From Stutzerimonas stutzeri (GTDB lineage: Bacteria > Pseudomonadota > Gammaproteobacteria > Pseudomonadales > Pseudomonadaceae), in assembly GCF_024451105.1 (NCBI RefSeq), contig NZ_JANGEY010000004.1, positions 239,813 to 303,812 on the forward strand: a stretch of 64,000 bases of DNA, written 5' to 3'. The notes beneath the pieces are model-generated. The model ran no database searches and had not been told where the DNA came from. It saw only the letters and a list, made by a program, of their open reading frames with translations. Both the position numbers and the translations under genes were made by a program. The stretch's first letter is position 1, and every line of letters begins with the position of its first letter. Below are positions 17,453 to 28,200 of the stretch, piece after piece.

Positions 17453-18859
17453 CTAGCCTCCCTCCGCCATCCGGAAGCTCAGGGCGACCCGGGTTCCCTC
17501 CTGCTCGCGACTGGTCAGGCGAACCTCGCCGCCGAAACGCTCCATGATCCGCCTGACCAGTGCCAGCCCGACGCCAAGGCCGCCGCGCTTGGTCGAGTAG
17601 AACGGCTTGAAGGCCATTTCCAGCTGCTGCGCCGACATGCCGATACCGGTATCGCCGATGCTCAGACAGAGGCGGCGCTGCGTCGGATCGACCTGCAATG
17701 CCAGACGCAGGCGCCCGCCATGCGGCATCGCCTCCAGGGCATTGGCCAGCACGCTGTTGAGGGCCTGGTTGAGCAGTACCGGGTGGCTGACCACCCGGGG
17801 GACCGGCGCCGGCGACCACTCCAGCCGAACACCGGTCCTGGCCATCTGCGGCTCGAAGGCGTTGAGCACCTCGCCCACCGCCGCGACGAGGTCCACCGCT
17901 TCGTGCTCGTCGTTGAGCTGGCTGGAGCACAGCAGCAGCTCGCGCACCCACTTCGACAGCCGATCGACCTGGGCGATGATATCGACGATGTTCTTGCGCG
18001 CCGGCGAGCAGTCCAGATCCAGCGCCAGCTCGGCGCTGGTACGGATCGCCGCCAGCGGATTGCGCAAACCATGGGCCACCGCCGAGGACATCTCGCCGAG
18101 GGCTACCAGGGTCTCGTTCTCGATCAGCTGGCGCTGCTGGGCGGCCAGCAGGTCCGAGCCACGCCGGACGATCCAGAACAGGCCGAGATAGACGGCTCCG
18201 CCGCCCACCCCCGCGGCCAGCCAGAGCAGCAGGTGGGCGCGCTCCATGCGCTCGATCAGGTCGGAAGACTCCTTGTAGATCTCCAGCACCGCGGCCACCT
18301 CGCCGCTCTGGTCGAGCAGCGGGATGTAGTTCTCGAAATACAGGCCGCTCGGACTGCGCACGAACTGCTGCTCGGTACGCCCCCCCTGCACTTTCCAGTG
18401 AGCATGGGCGACATGGGTCTTCTGCCGGAAGGCCTGCTCGAGCTCGTCCCTGTCGAGCAGGCGCCGACCGACCAGCTCGGCATTGGTCGACCAGACGATG
18501 GTGCGGTCGGGAGCGAACAGGTTGACCTGCAGGGCGTCGGGCAGGTTGCTGACGTGGTCGAGGAACTCGCTGCGCACTTGGTGCAGATGCACGCGGTCGA
18601 TCTCCTCGCGCACCACCTCGTCGCGGAAGTCGAGGAAATCGCCGAGGCCCACCGGGGCAGTGAAACTGGCGTGACGAATCTCGCCCTCGGTGAGGGCGCG
18701 GATGACCTGCGCGGTCAGCATGGCGTCGCGCTCGATGCTGTCGACGATCGCATAGCGAGTGGCGCTGATCGCCATGCCCACCGCCACCACGGCGATCAGG
18801 CCGAGGCTGACCAGGGAAAACCATCTGAGCAGATTGAATGGTTGCGGAGCCGAGGCCAT
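17453..18859 (-). CDS. Sensor histidine kinase partner of the sigma-54 regulator
   Basis: The product is 468 residues. One transmembrane helix near the N-terminus (SLVSLGLIAVVAVGMAI) and a second near residue 205 (LLLWLAAGVGGGAVYLGLFW) bracket a periplasmic sensor domain of about 165 residues. The H-box AVAHGLRNPLAAIRTSAELA holds the phospho-His; N, G1 (GDTGIGM) and G2 (GGLGVGLAL) boxes follow. It lacks an obvious HAMP domain. ATG 18859 follows AGGAGA, and the longer frame upstream to 19057 has no protein character. The ligand is unknown; proximity to the copper genes suggests, but does not show, metal or envelope stress sensing. Confidence 0.9.
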   Translation of the reverse strand: MASAPQPFNLLRWFSLVSLGLIAVVAVGMAISATRYAIVDSIERDAMLTAQVIRALTEGEIRHASFTAPVGLGDFLDFRDEVVREEIDRVHLHQVRSEFLDHVSNLPDALQVNLFAPDRTIVWSTNAELVGRRLLDRDELEQAFRQKTHVAHAHWKVQGGRTEQQFVRSPSGLYFENYIPLLDQSGEVAAVLEIYKESSDLIERMERAHLLLWLAAGVGGGAVYLGLFWIVRRGSDLLAAQQRQLIENETLVALGEMSSAVAHGLRNPLAAIRTSAELALDLDCSPARKNIVDIIAQVDRLSKWVRELLLCSSQLNDEHEAVDLVAAVGEVLNAFEPQMARTGVRLEWSPAPVPRVVSHPVLLNQALNSVLANALEAMPHGGRLRLALQVDPTQRRLCLSIGDTGIGMSAQQLEMAFKPFYSTKRGGLGVGLALVRRIMERFGGEVRLTSREQEGTRVALSFRMAEGG

Positions 18860-19089
18860 CGCCGTCTCCTGTCGTGCTTGCGTCGGAATGAGGCCCGGCG
18901 GATCGTGCCGCCCATGCCCACTCCACGCTCCATCGCCCTGTCCACAACCATAGTCGAGCCTGCCGTCAGCCAAACGTCGACGTGGCGCCCCGCAGCGAAA
19001 AGCCCCAGCCGTTCGTCCACTTGCCGACGGGCGGTCGATAGGGGCCTGGACCGGCAAAGCTGGTAGACTGTCGCGGTTTTTTCCAGCCC

Positions 19090-19458
19090 GTGAGTGTCGC
19101 CGTGGAACTGTTCAAGGAATTCACCTTCGAAGCCGCCCATCTCCTGCCCCATGTGCCGCAGGGCCACAAGTGCGGGCGCCTGCATGGCCATTCGTTCCGC
19201 GTGGCGATCTACATCGAGGGCGAGGTCGACCCCTACACCGGCTGGATCCGCGACTTCGGCGAGATCAAGGCGATCTTCAAGCCGATCTACGACCGCCTCG
19301 ACCACTACTACCTGAACGACATCCCCGGCCTCGAGAACCCCACCAGCGAGAACCTCGCCAAGTGGATCTGGCAGCAGCTCAAGCCGCTGCTGCCGGAGCT
19401 GTCGCGGGTGCGCGTGCACGAGACCTGCACCAGCGGCTGCGAATACCGCGGCGACTGA
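19090..19458 (+). CDS. queD: 6-carboxytetrahydropterin synthase QueD
   Basis: The product is 122 residues, the usual QueD length. It converts 7,8-dihydroneopterin triphosphate to 6-carboxytetrahydropterin in queuosine (preQ0) synthesis. Zinc ligands are visible in EAAHLLPH and HGHSF, the catalytic Cys in HKCGRLHGH and the C-terminal [10 protein letters not shown]. The first start is GTG 19090; a second GTG at 19102 would give a slightly shorter product. It diverges from the kinase gene across about 230 bp that contain no other gene. Confidence 0.92.
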   Translation: MSVAVELFKEFTFEAAHLLPHVPQGHKCGRLHGHSFRVAIYIEGEVDPYTGWIRDFGEIKAIFKPIYDRLDHYYLNDIPGLENPTSENLAKWIWQQLKPLLPELSRVRVHETCTSGCEYRGD

Positions 19459-19473
19459 TCCGCGGGCTGCGCC

Positions 19474-20247
19474 GTGGCGGTCGCTGCCGAAGCCCGTGCC
19501 CCGAATTCGCCGGCGCAGGTGCGCGAGCGCGGCCTCGACCTGGTCAAGTGGCTGGCGCTGGCCAGCATGGCCGTCGACCACCTGCGCTTCCTGATCCCCG
19601 GCCACGCCCTGCTCGGCTGGAGCTTCATCCCCGGCCGGCTGGCCTTCCCGCTGTTCTGCCTGGCGCTGGCCGCCAACCTGGCGCGCCGCCCGCCCGGCGC
19701 GTTCGGCGCCAGCGAGCGCCGGCATCTCGGCGCCCTGCTGCTGTTCGCCGTGCTCAGCGAACCGGCCCACGACCTGATGCTCGGCAACGCCGCCAAGTTC
19801 AACATCCTGGTCAGCCTGGCCATCGGCTGGGGCATCGCCTGGGGCTGCAGCGCCCTGCAGCGCGGGCCGCTGCTGCTCGCCGGGCTGCTCGCCGGCGGCG
19901 CCGCCTGGCTGCACGCCAGCCTGACCTACGGGATGCTCGGCGTGCTCTTGCCGACCCTGTGCCTGCTGACCCTGCAGCGCGGCGGCCCGTGGCCGCTGCT
20001 GGCGACCCTGAGCGTGCTGCTGGCCAACCTGACCCCGCGGCTGTCCGCCGCGCTGCTCGCCGGGCAGCCGCGCGACTGGCTGATCGCTCTCAGTTGCCTG
20101 GCCGCCCTGCCGCTGGGTTTCTGGCTGCTGCGCGCCGCGCTGCCGGCGGGCCTGCGCGTCCCGGCGGTCGGCCGCTGGGCCTACTTCTTCTATCCGCTGC
20201 ACATGCTGGCGATCGCCGCGGCCGCCTGGCTGCTGCGCATGCCCTGA
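19474..20247 (+). CDS. TraX-like integral membrane protein
   Basis: The product is 257 residues from GTG 19474, 15 bp after queD. It has about eight hydrophobic helices and the family pattern LDLVKWLALASMAVDHLRF, GRLAFPLFCLALA and a C-terminal FFYPLHMLAIAAAA, which match the TraX acyltransferase-like family (named after the F-pilin acetylase). Chromosomal copies in Pseudomonas have no defined function. It lies between queD and sbcD, apparently in the same transcript. Confidence 0.75.
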   Translation: MAVAAEARAPNSPAQVRERGLDLVKWLALASMAVDHLRFLIPGHALLGWSFIPGRLAFPLFCLALAANLARRPPGAFGASERRHLGALLLFAVLSEPAHDLMLGNAAKFNILVSLAIGWGIAWGCSALQRGPLLLAGLLAGGAAWLHASLTYGMLGVLLPTLCLLTLQRGGPWPLLATLSVLLANLTPRLSAALLAGQPRDWLIALSCLAALPLGFWLLRAALPAGLRVPAVGRWAYFFYPLHMLAIAAAAWLLRMP

Positions 20248-20258
20248 GGGAACGCATC

Positions 20259-21482
20259 ATGCGCCTGATCCACACCTCCGACTGGCACCTGGGGCAGACC
20301 CTGCACGGCCAGGACCGCGACCACGAACACGCCGCCTTCCTGACCTGGCTGCTCGACACCCTGGTGGCGCAGCGGGCCGACGCCCTGCTGATCGCCGGCG
20401 ATATCTTCGATACGGTCAACCCGCCGCTCAGGGCCCAGGAGCGCCTGTACGACTTCATCGTCAGCGCCCATCAGCGCCTGCCACGGCTGGACATCGTGAT
20501 GATCGCCGGCAACCACGACTCCGGCGGGCGCATCGAGCTGCCGGCGCCGTTGATGCGCCGCCTCAACGCCCACGCCCTCGGCCGCGTCGAGTGGCTGGAC
20601 GAGGACGCGCTGGACAGCGACCGCCTGCTGCTGCCGCTGCAGCGCGAGGACGGCGAGATCGGCGCCTGGTGCCTGGCCCTGCCGTTCCTGCGCCCGGCCG
20701 AGGTCACCGGCGGCGCGGTGGGCGACGACTACCTGGCCGGCATCGCGCGGGTGCACCGCGAGCTGATCGCCGCCGCCGAGGCGCGCCGCGCGCCGCAGCA
20801 GGCGCTGGTGGCGGTCAGCCACGCGCACATGGCCGGGGCGGCGGTGTCCGAGGACTCCGAGCGCAACATCGTCATCGGCAACGCCGAGGCGCTGCCGGCC
20901 AGCCTGTTTCCCGAGGCGGTGGCCTACGTCGCCCTCGGCCACCTGCACAAGCCGCAGCAGGTCGCAGGTCAACCACGCATCCGCTACAGCGGCGCGCCGC
21001 TGCCGCTGTCGTTCGCCGAGGTCAACTACCCGCACCAGGTGCTGCGCATCGAGCTGGATGGCGCGAGCCTGCGCAGCGTCGAGCCGATCCGCGTGCCGCG
21101 CGCGGTGGACATGCTGCGCGTCGGCCCGGCGCCCCTTGCCGACGTGCTGGAGCAGCTCGCCGCCCTGCCCGCCAGCGCGCTTGAGCGCGAACGCCAGCCC
21201 TGGCTGGAGGTGCGCGTGCAGCTGGAGCAGCCGCAGCCCGACCTGCGCCAGCAGATCGAAGCGGCGCTGGACGGCAAGGGCTGCCGGCTGGTGCGCATCG
21301 CCAGCGAATACCTTGGCCGCGGCGAGGAAGCCGCCCCCTTGGTCGGCCTCGACCAGCTCGACCCGCAGGAGCTGTTCCGCCGCAGCTGGCAAGCCGAATA
21401 CGGCAGCGAGGCCGACGCCCAGGTGCTGGAGGATTTCCTGACCCTGCTGCAGACCGTGGAGCTCGAAGGAGAGCCGGCATGA
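20259..21482 (+). CDS. sbcD: Exonuclease subunit SbcD
   Basis: The product is 407 residues. It is the Mre11-like metallophosphatase nuclease of the SbcCD complex, which opens hairpins and degrades double-strand ends. The phosphoesterase motifs are intact: SDWHLG, AGDIFD, AGNHDSG, SHAHM and GHLHKPQ. ATG 20259 follows the TraX-like gene by 11 bp, and the stop overlaps the start of sbcC (ATGA, 21479-21482), so the two subunits are translationally coupled. Confidence 0.95.
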   Translation: MRLIHTSDWHLGQTLHGQDRDHEHAAFLTWLLDTLVAQRADALLIAGDIFDTVNPPLRAQERLYDFIVSAHQRLPRLDIVMIAGNHDSGGRIELPAPLMRRLNAHALGRVEWLDEDALDSDRLLLPLQREDGEIGAWCLALPFLRPAEVTGGAVGDDYLAGIARVHRELIAAAEARRAPQQALVAVSHAHMAGAAVSEDSERNIVIGNAEALPASLFPEAVAYVALGHLHKPQQVAGQPRIRYSGAPLPLSFAEVNYPHQVLRIELDGASLRSVEPIRVPRAVDMLRVGPAPLADVLEQLAALPASALERERQPWLEVRVQLEQPQPDLRQQIEAALDGKGCRLVRIASEYLGRGEEAAPLVGLDQLDPQELFRRSWQAEYGSEADAQVLEDFLTLLQTVELEGEPA

Positions 21483-24400
21483 AGATCCTCGCCATCCGCC
21501 TGAAGAACCTCGCCTCGCTGGCCGGCGAGCAGCAGGTCGACTTCACCAGCGAGCCGCTGGCCAGCGCCGGGCTGTTCGCCATCACCGGGCCGACCGGCGC
21601 CGGCAAGAGCACCCTGCTCGACGCCCTGTGCCTGGCGCTGTTCGGCGAGACGCCGCGCCTGCAACACGCCCGGGCCGCCCTCAAGGTGCCGGACGGCAGC
21701 GACAACGAGGCGCTCGGCAGCGACGACGGGCGCAACCTGCTGCGCCGCGGCGCCAGCGGCGGCTTTGCCGAGGTCGATTTCGTCGGCGTCGACGGCAAGC
21801 GCTACCGCGCGCGCTGGGAAGTGCGCCGCGCCCGCGACAAGGCCAGCGGCAAGCTGCAGGCCAGCCAGCAGAGCCTGCGCGACCTGGACGGCGACCAGCT
21901 GCTGGCCACTGCCAAGCGCGAGTTCGCCGAGCAGATGGAGCAGCGCCTGGGCCTCAACCTGCAGCAGTTCACCCGCGCCGTGCTGCTGGCGCAGAGCGAG
22001 TTCAGCGCCTTCCTCAAGGCCGACGACAACCAGCGCGGCGAACTGCTGGAGAAGCTCACCGACACCGGCGTGTACAGCCGCATCGGCAAGGCCGCCTACG
22101 CCGCCGCCAAGCGCGCCCGCGAAGCGCTGGAAGCGCTGGAGCGCGAGGCCGGCGGCATCCGCCCGCTGGCCGCGGACGAACGCACGTCGCTGGAGCAGCA
22201 GCACGCCGAGGCCGCGAGCCGGTTCAAGGCCGAGCAGGCCGCCCTGCAGCATCTGCAGCAGCAGCGCCAGTGGCTGGTCGAGCGCGACCGCCTGCAGGCC
22301 GAGCAGCAGGCCGCGCAGGGCCAGCTCGACGCCGCCCGCGCCGCGCAGGAAAACCTCGCCGGCGAACGCCAGACCCTCGTCCTGCTCGAACAGCTCGCCC
22401 CCGAACGCCACCGCTTCGCCCGCCAGGCCGAGCTGGGACCGCTGCTGGCCGGGCTGGACAGCGACCTGCAGCGCCATGGCGAGCAACAGCAGGCGCTGCA
22501 GCAGCACCTGGGCCAACTGGAGACGGCCGCCAGCGCCAGCCACGCGCAGGCGCAGGCCGCCGAGCAGGCCCGCCAGCAGGCCGCGCCGCTGCTCGCCCAG
22601 GCGCATGCCGAAGAACAGCGCCTGAGCGAACTGCAGCAGGAACTGGCCCGAGCCCGGCAGGCCGAGCAGCAGGCGCACGGCGAAGCCACCGAGGGCGAAC
22701 GGCAGCTGACCGAATTGCAGGCTCGCCAGCACGCGCTGGCCAGCCAACAGACCGCGCTGGCCGAGCGCCTGCAGCACAGCGCCGCCCTGCACGCTCTGTG
22801 CGCCGCCTGGGACGGCCATCGCCCGCGCCTGCAGCAGGCCGTGCAGCTGGCCAACCGTCTGCAGCAGGGTCGTGGCGAGCTGCCGGCGCTGGAGCAGGCG
22901 GCCCACGACGCGCAGGAACGCCGCGCCGCCGCACAGCGGCAGCTCGCCGAACTGCAGCAGCGACTGGGCGGCGACAGCCCCGCCGAGCAGCTCGAGCGCC
23001 TGCAGCCGCAGCTCGACGCCTGGCGCCCGCGCCTGCACGGCCTCGACCAGGCGCAGCGCCACTGGCTGCGCCGCGAGGAGCTGGCCAGCGGCCTGGCCGC
23101 CGTGCAGGCGCGCAGCGCCGAACTCCAGGCCGAGCGCGAGCGGTGCGTGGCCAGCGGCAAGGCGGTCGCCACCCAGCTGCAGGGCGCCGAGCAGGCGCTC
23201 AAGCTCACCCTGGAACTGCTGGAGCGGCAGCGCCTGGCGCGCAGCGCCAGCGTCGAGGCACTGCGCGCGCAGCTGCAGGACGGCGAGCCCTGCCCGGTGT
23301 GCGGCAGCGCCGAGCATCCCTGGCACCACGGCGATGCGCTGCTCGCCGCCCTCGCCAGCCAGGACGAGGCCGAAGCCACGCGGGCTGGCCAGCAGGTCGA
23401 CGAACTCAAGGAGCAGCGCGCCGGGCTGGCCGCCGAATACAAGGGACTGGAGCGCCAGCTTGGCGAAGCGGAGCAGGAACGGGCGCGCATCGGCGCCGAG
23501 CTCGAGCGCCTGGACGCCATGCTCGCCAGCCAGACCGAACTGCTGGCCCAGCCAGTCGCGCAGCGCAGCGCCTGGCTGAGCGGGCAACTGGCCGAGCTGC
23601 GCCAGTCCATCCAGCAGGCCGAGCAGCGCCAAGGCGAACTGCTGGCCCAGCAGCGGCGCAGCGAACAGCTGCAGGCGCAGCTGCGGGCGGCCGACAAGGC
23701 CGCCGAGACGGCACGCCAGCAACTGGAGCAGCAGCACCAGCGGCTGACCACCGACCAGCAGCGTCTGGATGCCGAACTGCAAGCCTTCGCCGCCCTGCTG
23801 CCCGGCGACTGGCTGAGCCGCTGGCAGGAGGAGCCGGCGCGCAGTTTCATGGCGCTGGATCGCCAGGTCGCCGAGCGCCTGCAGCAGCTGGACGAGCAGC
23901 GCGAACTGAGCGAGGAGCACCAGCAGCGGCAGACTGTGCTGGAGCAGGAGCGCCTGCGTCAGCAGCAGCGCCAGCAGCAGCTGCAGGCCACTGGCGAGCG
24001 CCTCGCCGAGCTGCAGACTCGCCGCCAGCAGGCCGAGGCCGGTCTGCGTCAGTGCCTGGGCGAACAACCCAGCGCCGCCGTCTGGCAGGCGCAGCTGGAG
24101 CAGACGGAAAGCCAGGCCCGCGCCACCGCCAACGCCGCCGGCGAGGCGCTGCAGCAGGCCCGCCAGCAGCAGATCCGCTTGAACAGCGAGGGCGACAACC
24201 TGCGCCAGCGCCAGCAGGCGCTGCACACCGAGCAGACCGAACTGACGCGCGAACTGGCCGCCTGGCGCGCCGGCCATCCGCAGCTGGACGACGCCAGCCT
24301 CGCCGCCCTGCTGGCCCGCCCGGCCGGCGACCTCGCCCAGCTGCGCTCGCAGCTCAAGGCCGCCGAGGATGCCGTCACCCAGGGCCAGGTGCGCCTGGAC

Positions 24401-25114
24401 GAGCGCAGCCAGCAGCTGGCCACGCACCTGGCCAAGGTGAGCGAAGCGCCCGAGCCGGCTGTGCTGGAGCAGGCGCTGGGCGAACAGCGCCAGCGCTGCG
24501 AGCAGGCCGAACAGCAGGCCACCGACCTGCGTGCCTCGCTGGTCGAGGACGACCGCCGCCGCCAGCAGAGCCGCGAGCTGCTCGAACGCATCGCCGCCGC
24601 GCAGGCCGAACACCTGCGCTGGGGGCGGATCAGCGCACTGATCGGCTCGGCCGACGGCGCCACCTTCCGCAAGATTGCCCAGGGCTACAACCTCGACCTG
24701 CTGGTGCAGCACGCCAACCTGCAGCTGCGCCAGCTGGCCCGGCGCTACCGCCTGCAGCGCGGCGGCAGCGCGCTGGGCCTCTTGGTGCTGGATACCGAGA
24801 TGGGCGACGAGCTGCGCTCGGTGCACTCGCTGTCCGGCGGCGAGACCTTCCTGGTCTCGCTGGCGCTGGCGCTGGGCCTGGCGTCGATGGCCTCGAGCAA
24901 GCTGCGCATCGAGTCGCTGTTCATCGACGAGGGCTTCGGCAGCCTCGACCCCGAGTCGCTGCAACTGGCGATGGACGCGCTGGACAACCTGCAGGCGCAG
25001 GGGCGCAAGGTGGCGGTGATCTCCCACGTGCAGGAGATGCACGAGCGCATCCCGGTGCAGATCCGCGTGCAGCGCCAGGGCAACGGGGCGAGCACGCTGC
25101 GGGTGGTCTCATAG
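21479..25114 (+). CDS. sbcC: Exonuclease subunit SbcC
   Basis: The product is 1,211 residues. It is the Rad50-like SMC ATPase partner of SbcD. Walker A (GPTGAGKST) is near residue 38, long Gln/Glu/Ala-rich coiled-coil arms run to and from the zinc hook CPVC at residues 605-608, and the ABC signature (SLSGGETF) near 1117 and Walker B (LFIDEGFGSLD) near 1147 close the head. Length and hook position are as expected. The coding region is strongly biased to GCC/CAG codons, which creates very long open frames on the opposite strand. Confidence 0.95.
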   Translation: MKILAIRLKNLASLAGEQQVDFTSEPLASAGLFAITGPTGAGKSTLLDALCLALFGETPRLQHARAALKVPDGSDNEALGSDDGRNLLRRGASGGFAEVDFVGVDGKRYRARWEVRRARDKASGKLQASQQSLRDLDGDQLLATAKREFAEQMEQRLGLNLQQFTRAVLLAQSEFSAFLKADDNQRGELLEKLTDTGVYSRIGKAAYAAAKRAREALEALEREAGGIRPLAADERTSLEQQHAEAASRFKAEQAALQHLQQQRQWLVERDRLQAEQQAAQGQLDAARAAQENLAGERQTLVLLEQLAPERHRFARQAELGPLLAGLDSDLQRHGEQQQALQQHLGQLETAASASHAQAQAAEQARQQAAPLLAQAHAEEQRLSELQQELARARQAEQQAHGEATEGERQLTELQARQHALASQQTALAERLQHSAALHALCAAWDGHRPRLQQAVQLANRLQQGRGELPALEQAAHDAQERRAAAQRQLAELQQRLGGDSPAEQLERLQPQLDAWRPRLHGLDQAQRHWLRREELASGLAAVQARSAELQAERERCVASGKAVATQLQGAEQALKLTLELLERQRLARSASVEALRAQLQDGEPCPVCGSAEHPWHHGDALLAALASQDEAEATRAGQQVDELKEQRAGLAAEYKGLERQLGEAEQERARIGAELERLDAMLASQTELLAQPVAQRSAWLSGQLAELRQSIQQAEQRQGELLAQQRRSEQLQAQLRAADKAAETARQQLEQQHQRLTTDQQRLDAELQAFAALLPGDWLSRWQEEPARSFMALDRQVAERLQQLDEQRELSEEHQQRQTVLEQERLRQQQRQQQLQATGERLAELQTRRQQAEAGLRQCLGEQPSAAVWQAQLEQTESQARATANAAGEALQQARQQQIRLNSEGDNLRQRQQALHTEQTELTRELAAWRAGHPQLDDASLAALLARPAGDLAQLRSQLKAAEDAVTQGQVRLDERSQQLATHLAKVSEAPEPAVLEQALGEQRQRCEQAEQQATDLRASLVEDDRRRQQSRELLERIAAAQAEHLRWGRISALIGSADGATFRKIAQGYNLDLLVQHANLQLRQLARRYRLQRGGSALGLLVLDTEMGDELRSVHSLSGGETFLVSLALALGLASMASSKLRIESLFIDEGFGSLDPESLQLAMDALDNLQAQGRKVAVISHVQEMHERIPVQIRVQRQGNGASTLRVVS

Positions 25115-25164
25115 CGCCAAAGGATGGTGCGCTCCGCCCCCCAGCGAGCAAGCTGCTCTCTGTA

Positions 25165-25221
25165 GTAGGGGCGAATTCATTCGCCTATGCGAGGCGTTTT
25201 GGCGAATGAATTCGCCCCTAC
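25165..25221. repeat. REPIN-like inverted repeat, copy 1
   Basis: Two 21-bp arms (25165-25185 and 25201-25221) are perfect reverse complements built around GGGGCGAATTCATTCGCC, with a 15-nt loop. A second copy lies at 35719-35774. Paired inverted short palindromes of this kind are typical of REPIN elements in Pseudomonas. It lies between the ends of the convergent sbcC and DUF4011 genes. Confidence 0.8.
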
Positions 25222-25234
25222 AGCGGATGTGCCG

Positions 25235-28200
25235 CTATGCGCCGGCCTTGGCCCGCCGCTGCTCCAGCAGCTTGCGCAGCTGCTGGTCGAGCTTGTCGAG
25301 GCTGCCGGCGGGGTCGAGCCAGTAGTCGGTGGACCACAGGCGGACGATCTGCCAGCCGAGGCCGCGCAGCACGCTCTCGCGGATCTTGTCGCGGTCGCGG
25401 GCGGTGGCCGAGCGGTGGTAGGTGGCGCCGTCGCACTCGATGCCGGCCAGGTAGCGCCCCGGCGCGTCGGGGTCGACCACGCCCAGGTCGATGCGGAAGC
25501 GCGACACGCCGACCTGCGGGTGCAGCACCCAGCCCTTCTCGGCCAGGGCACGCGCCACCGCCTCTTCGAACGGCGAGTCGAAGCCGCCCACCGAGCCGTG
25601 CACCGCCTCGTCCAGCGCGCGCGCGCCGCGCTCGGCGAATTCGAGGAAGTGCCTGAGGTCCTTCACCCCCTCGGCGGCGGTGCGCGACAGATCGATCTGC
25701 TCCGGGCGCAGGCTGGTGAACACCTTGAGTTCGCTGCGCGCGCGGGTGATCGCCACGTTGAGGCGGCGCTCGCCGCCGCTCCTGTTCAGCGGGCCGAAGT
25801 TCATGCTGACCAGGCCGAGGCTGTCCGGGCCGAAGGTCGTGCTGAACAGGATCAGGTCGCGCTCGTCGCCCTGCACCGATTCGAGGTTCTTGACGAACAC
25901 CGGCTCGATCAGCGCCTCGTCGAAGTGCCGGTCCAGCGCCGGATTGCGCCGCCGCGCGGCGTCCAGCAGGTCGAGGATCAGGGTCTGCTGCTTCTGGTTG
26001 AAGGTGACCACGCCGAGGCTCAGCGCGCCCGGCTCGACGTCCTGCAGGCGCTGCTCGATCTCCGCCACCACCGCGTCGGCCTCGGCGCGGTTGGTCTGGC
26101 TGCCGCCGCGGTCGTAGCTGCCGGCGACGTACTGCAGGTTGACCGCGCGGTCCTCGGTGGCCGGCGACGGGAAGGTGATCAGCCCGCCCTTGTAGTAGCG
26201 GTGGTTGGAGAAGGCGATCAGGCTCTCGTGGCGCGAGCGGTAGTGCCAGGACAGGCCGACGGTCGGCAGGTTGGCGCCGAGCAGCTCGTCGAGGATGCTC
26301 TCCAGGTCCTCGTCGTCGCTGCCCTCCTCCTCGCCGGCCGGCGCGGTGGTGAAGAAGCTGGTCGGCGGCAGCTGCTTGGGATCGCCGACTACCACGGTCT
26401 GGCGGCCGCGGGCGATGGCGCCGATGGCGTCCCACACGGTGATCTGCGAGGCCTCGTCGAAGATCACCAGGTCGAAGGCCTGGCCGGCCGGCAGGTACTG
26501 GGCGATCGACAGCGGCGACATCAGCAGGCAGGGGGTCAGCGCGCCGATGGCGTTCGGCGCCTCGGCGAGCAGCTGGCGCAGCGGCTTGTGGCGGGTCTTC
26601 TTCTCCAGCTCGCGGCGGACGATGCCGAACTCGCTGGACTTCTGCGCGTCCTCGCGGTCGACCAGACCCTGGCGGATGCGCATGCGGATGCACTGCGCGG
26701 TGATCTCCCGCACGCGGTCGTCGAGGGCGCGGAAGCTGGCGATCTTGCGCTCGTGCTCGACCGCGACGAAGTTGCGCAGCACCGGGGTGGCGTCGATCTT
26801 CTGCACCAGCCACCAGCGCGCGTAGTTGACCTCCAGGGTGCGCTGCGCCTGGCCGGCCGCCACGCGGCCCTGCTCGAGGGCCTCGACCAGCGGCAGCAGG
26901 CCCAGCGCCAGCGCCTCGCCGCGCACGCGCAGCCAGGCGCACCAGGCATGCAGGCGGCCGTGGCCGGCCTGCAGGCGGGCGGTCAGCTCCAGCAGGCTTT
27001 CCAGGCCGGCCAGGCCGGGACTGTACAGCTCGTCGACGCTGCGCCCGGCCAGACCGGCGAAGGCCTCCAGCGCCTCGGCGAAATCAGTGTGCAGTTGCAG
27101 GTAGCGACCGCACAGGCGGCCGACCGGCGCATCGGCGGCGAGCAGTTCGTTGGCGTCGACCACCAGCAGGCGCAGGCCGCTGCGCAGCGCGGCGAGCTGC
27201 TCGGGGTCGGTGGCCAGCGCGGCGAGCAGCTGGCGCAAGCGCCAGGCGGTGTCGGCCAGTGCGCGCAGCTGTGCCGGGTCGGAGTCCAGCCCGCGCCAGC
27301 CGGGCAGGCCGTCGAGGCGGGCGAGCAGCGGCTGCAGTTCGCCGTTGACCACCTGCAACTCGCACAGCGCCGGCAGATCGGCGTCGATCCGCGCGGCCTC
27401 GCCGACACCGGCTTGCTCGTGCAGCCAGGCGTGGAACTGGCGCAGCCTGAGGATCTGCAGCGGCCACCAGCAGTCGCAGGCCTCTCGCCAGCGCCGCTCC
27501 AGTGCGGCGAGATCGAGCGCCAGCAAGCGCTCGCGCGGCCAGGGCACCGACAATCCGGCCTCGGCGGCGGCGAAGCGCTCGAGCAGGCCGACCGCGCGGT
27601 TGAGCGCATCGAGGCGCTCCAGCACGTCGGCCTGGAAGGCGAAGCCCAGCTCCTTGCCGATGGTCTGCGGCAGCAGGTCGAGCAACTGTTCCAGGGCGGC
27701 GAGCTGGCCGCGGCCGTTGAGCGGGCGGATCAGGCCAAGGCGCTGGCTCAGCTCGATGAGCGCACCCTGCAGGGTGCGCGCGCGCGTCGCCAGGGTCTCG
27801 GCCTGTTGCAGCAGCGCCTGCTGCCAGGCCAGGCTCCACTCCTCCTGCTGCACGAAGGCCAGCGGATGGCCGGCGATATCCCCCAGTTCGGCGGCGTTGA
27901 GGTCGATGCGCTCAGCCACTGCCAGCAGCTGCTCGCGCGCCGCGGCGTCGTGCTGGTCGGCGCTGGCCCAGCGCAGGCGCACCTCGGGAACCTGCGCGCC
28001 GGCCACCGCAGTGGCCAGCGCCTGGCGGATGCTCAGGCCGTTGCGGCGGGTCTCGTGCAGGGCCTTGACCAGCTGGTTGAGCTCGTCGCGCAAGAGGCGC
28101 AGGCGCTGGGTCTCGCGCTCCCACTCGCCCGGGCCCAGCTCGGCGCCGGCCTGCCAGGCCGCGCCGAGCTGGCGGATCACATCCTGCTTGCGCGCCTTGT

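Noticed and set aside
21026..25042. A 1,338-residue open frame opposite sbcC
   Set aside because: It mirrors the CAG/GCC-rich coiled coil of SbcC; no conserved motif is present.
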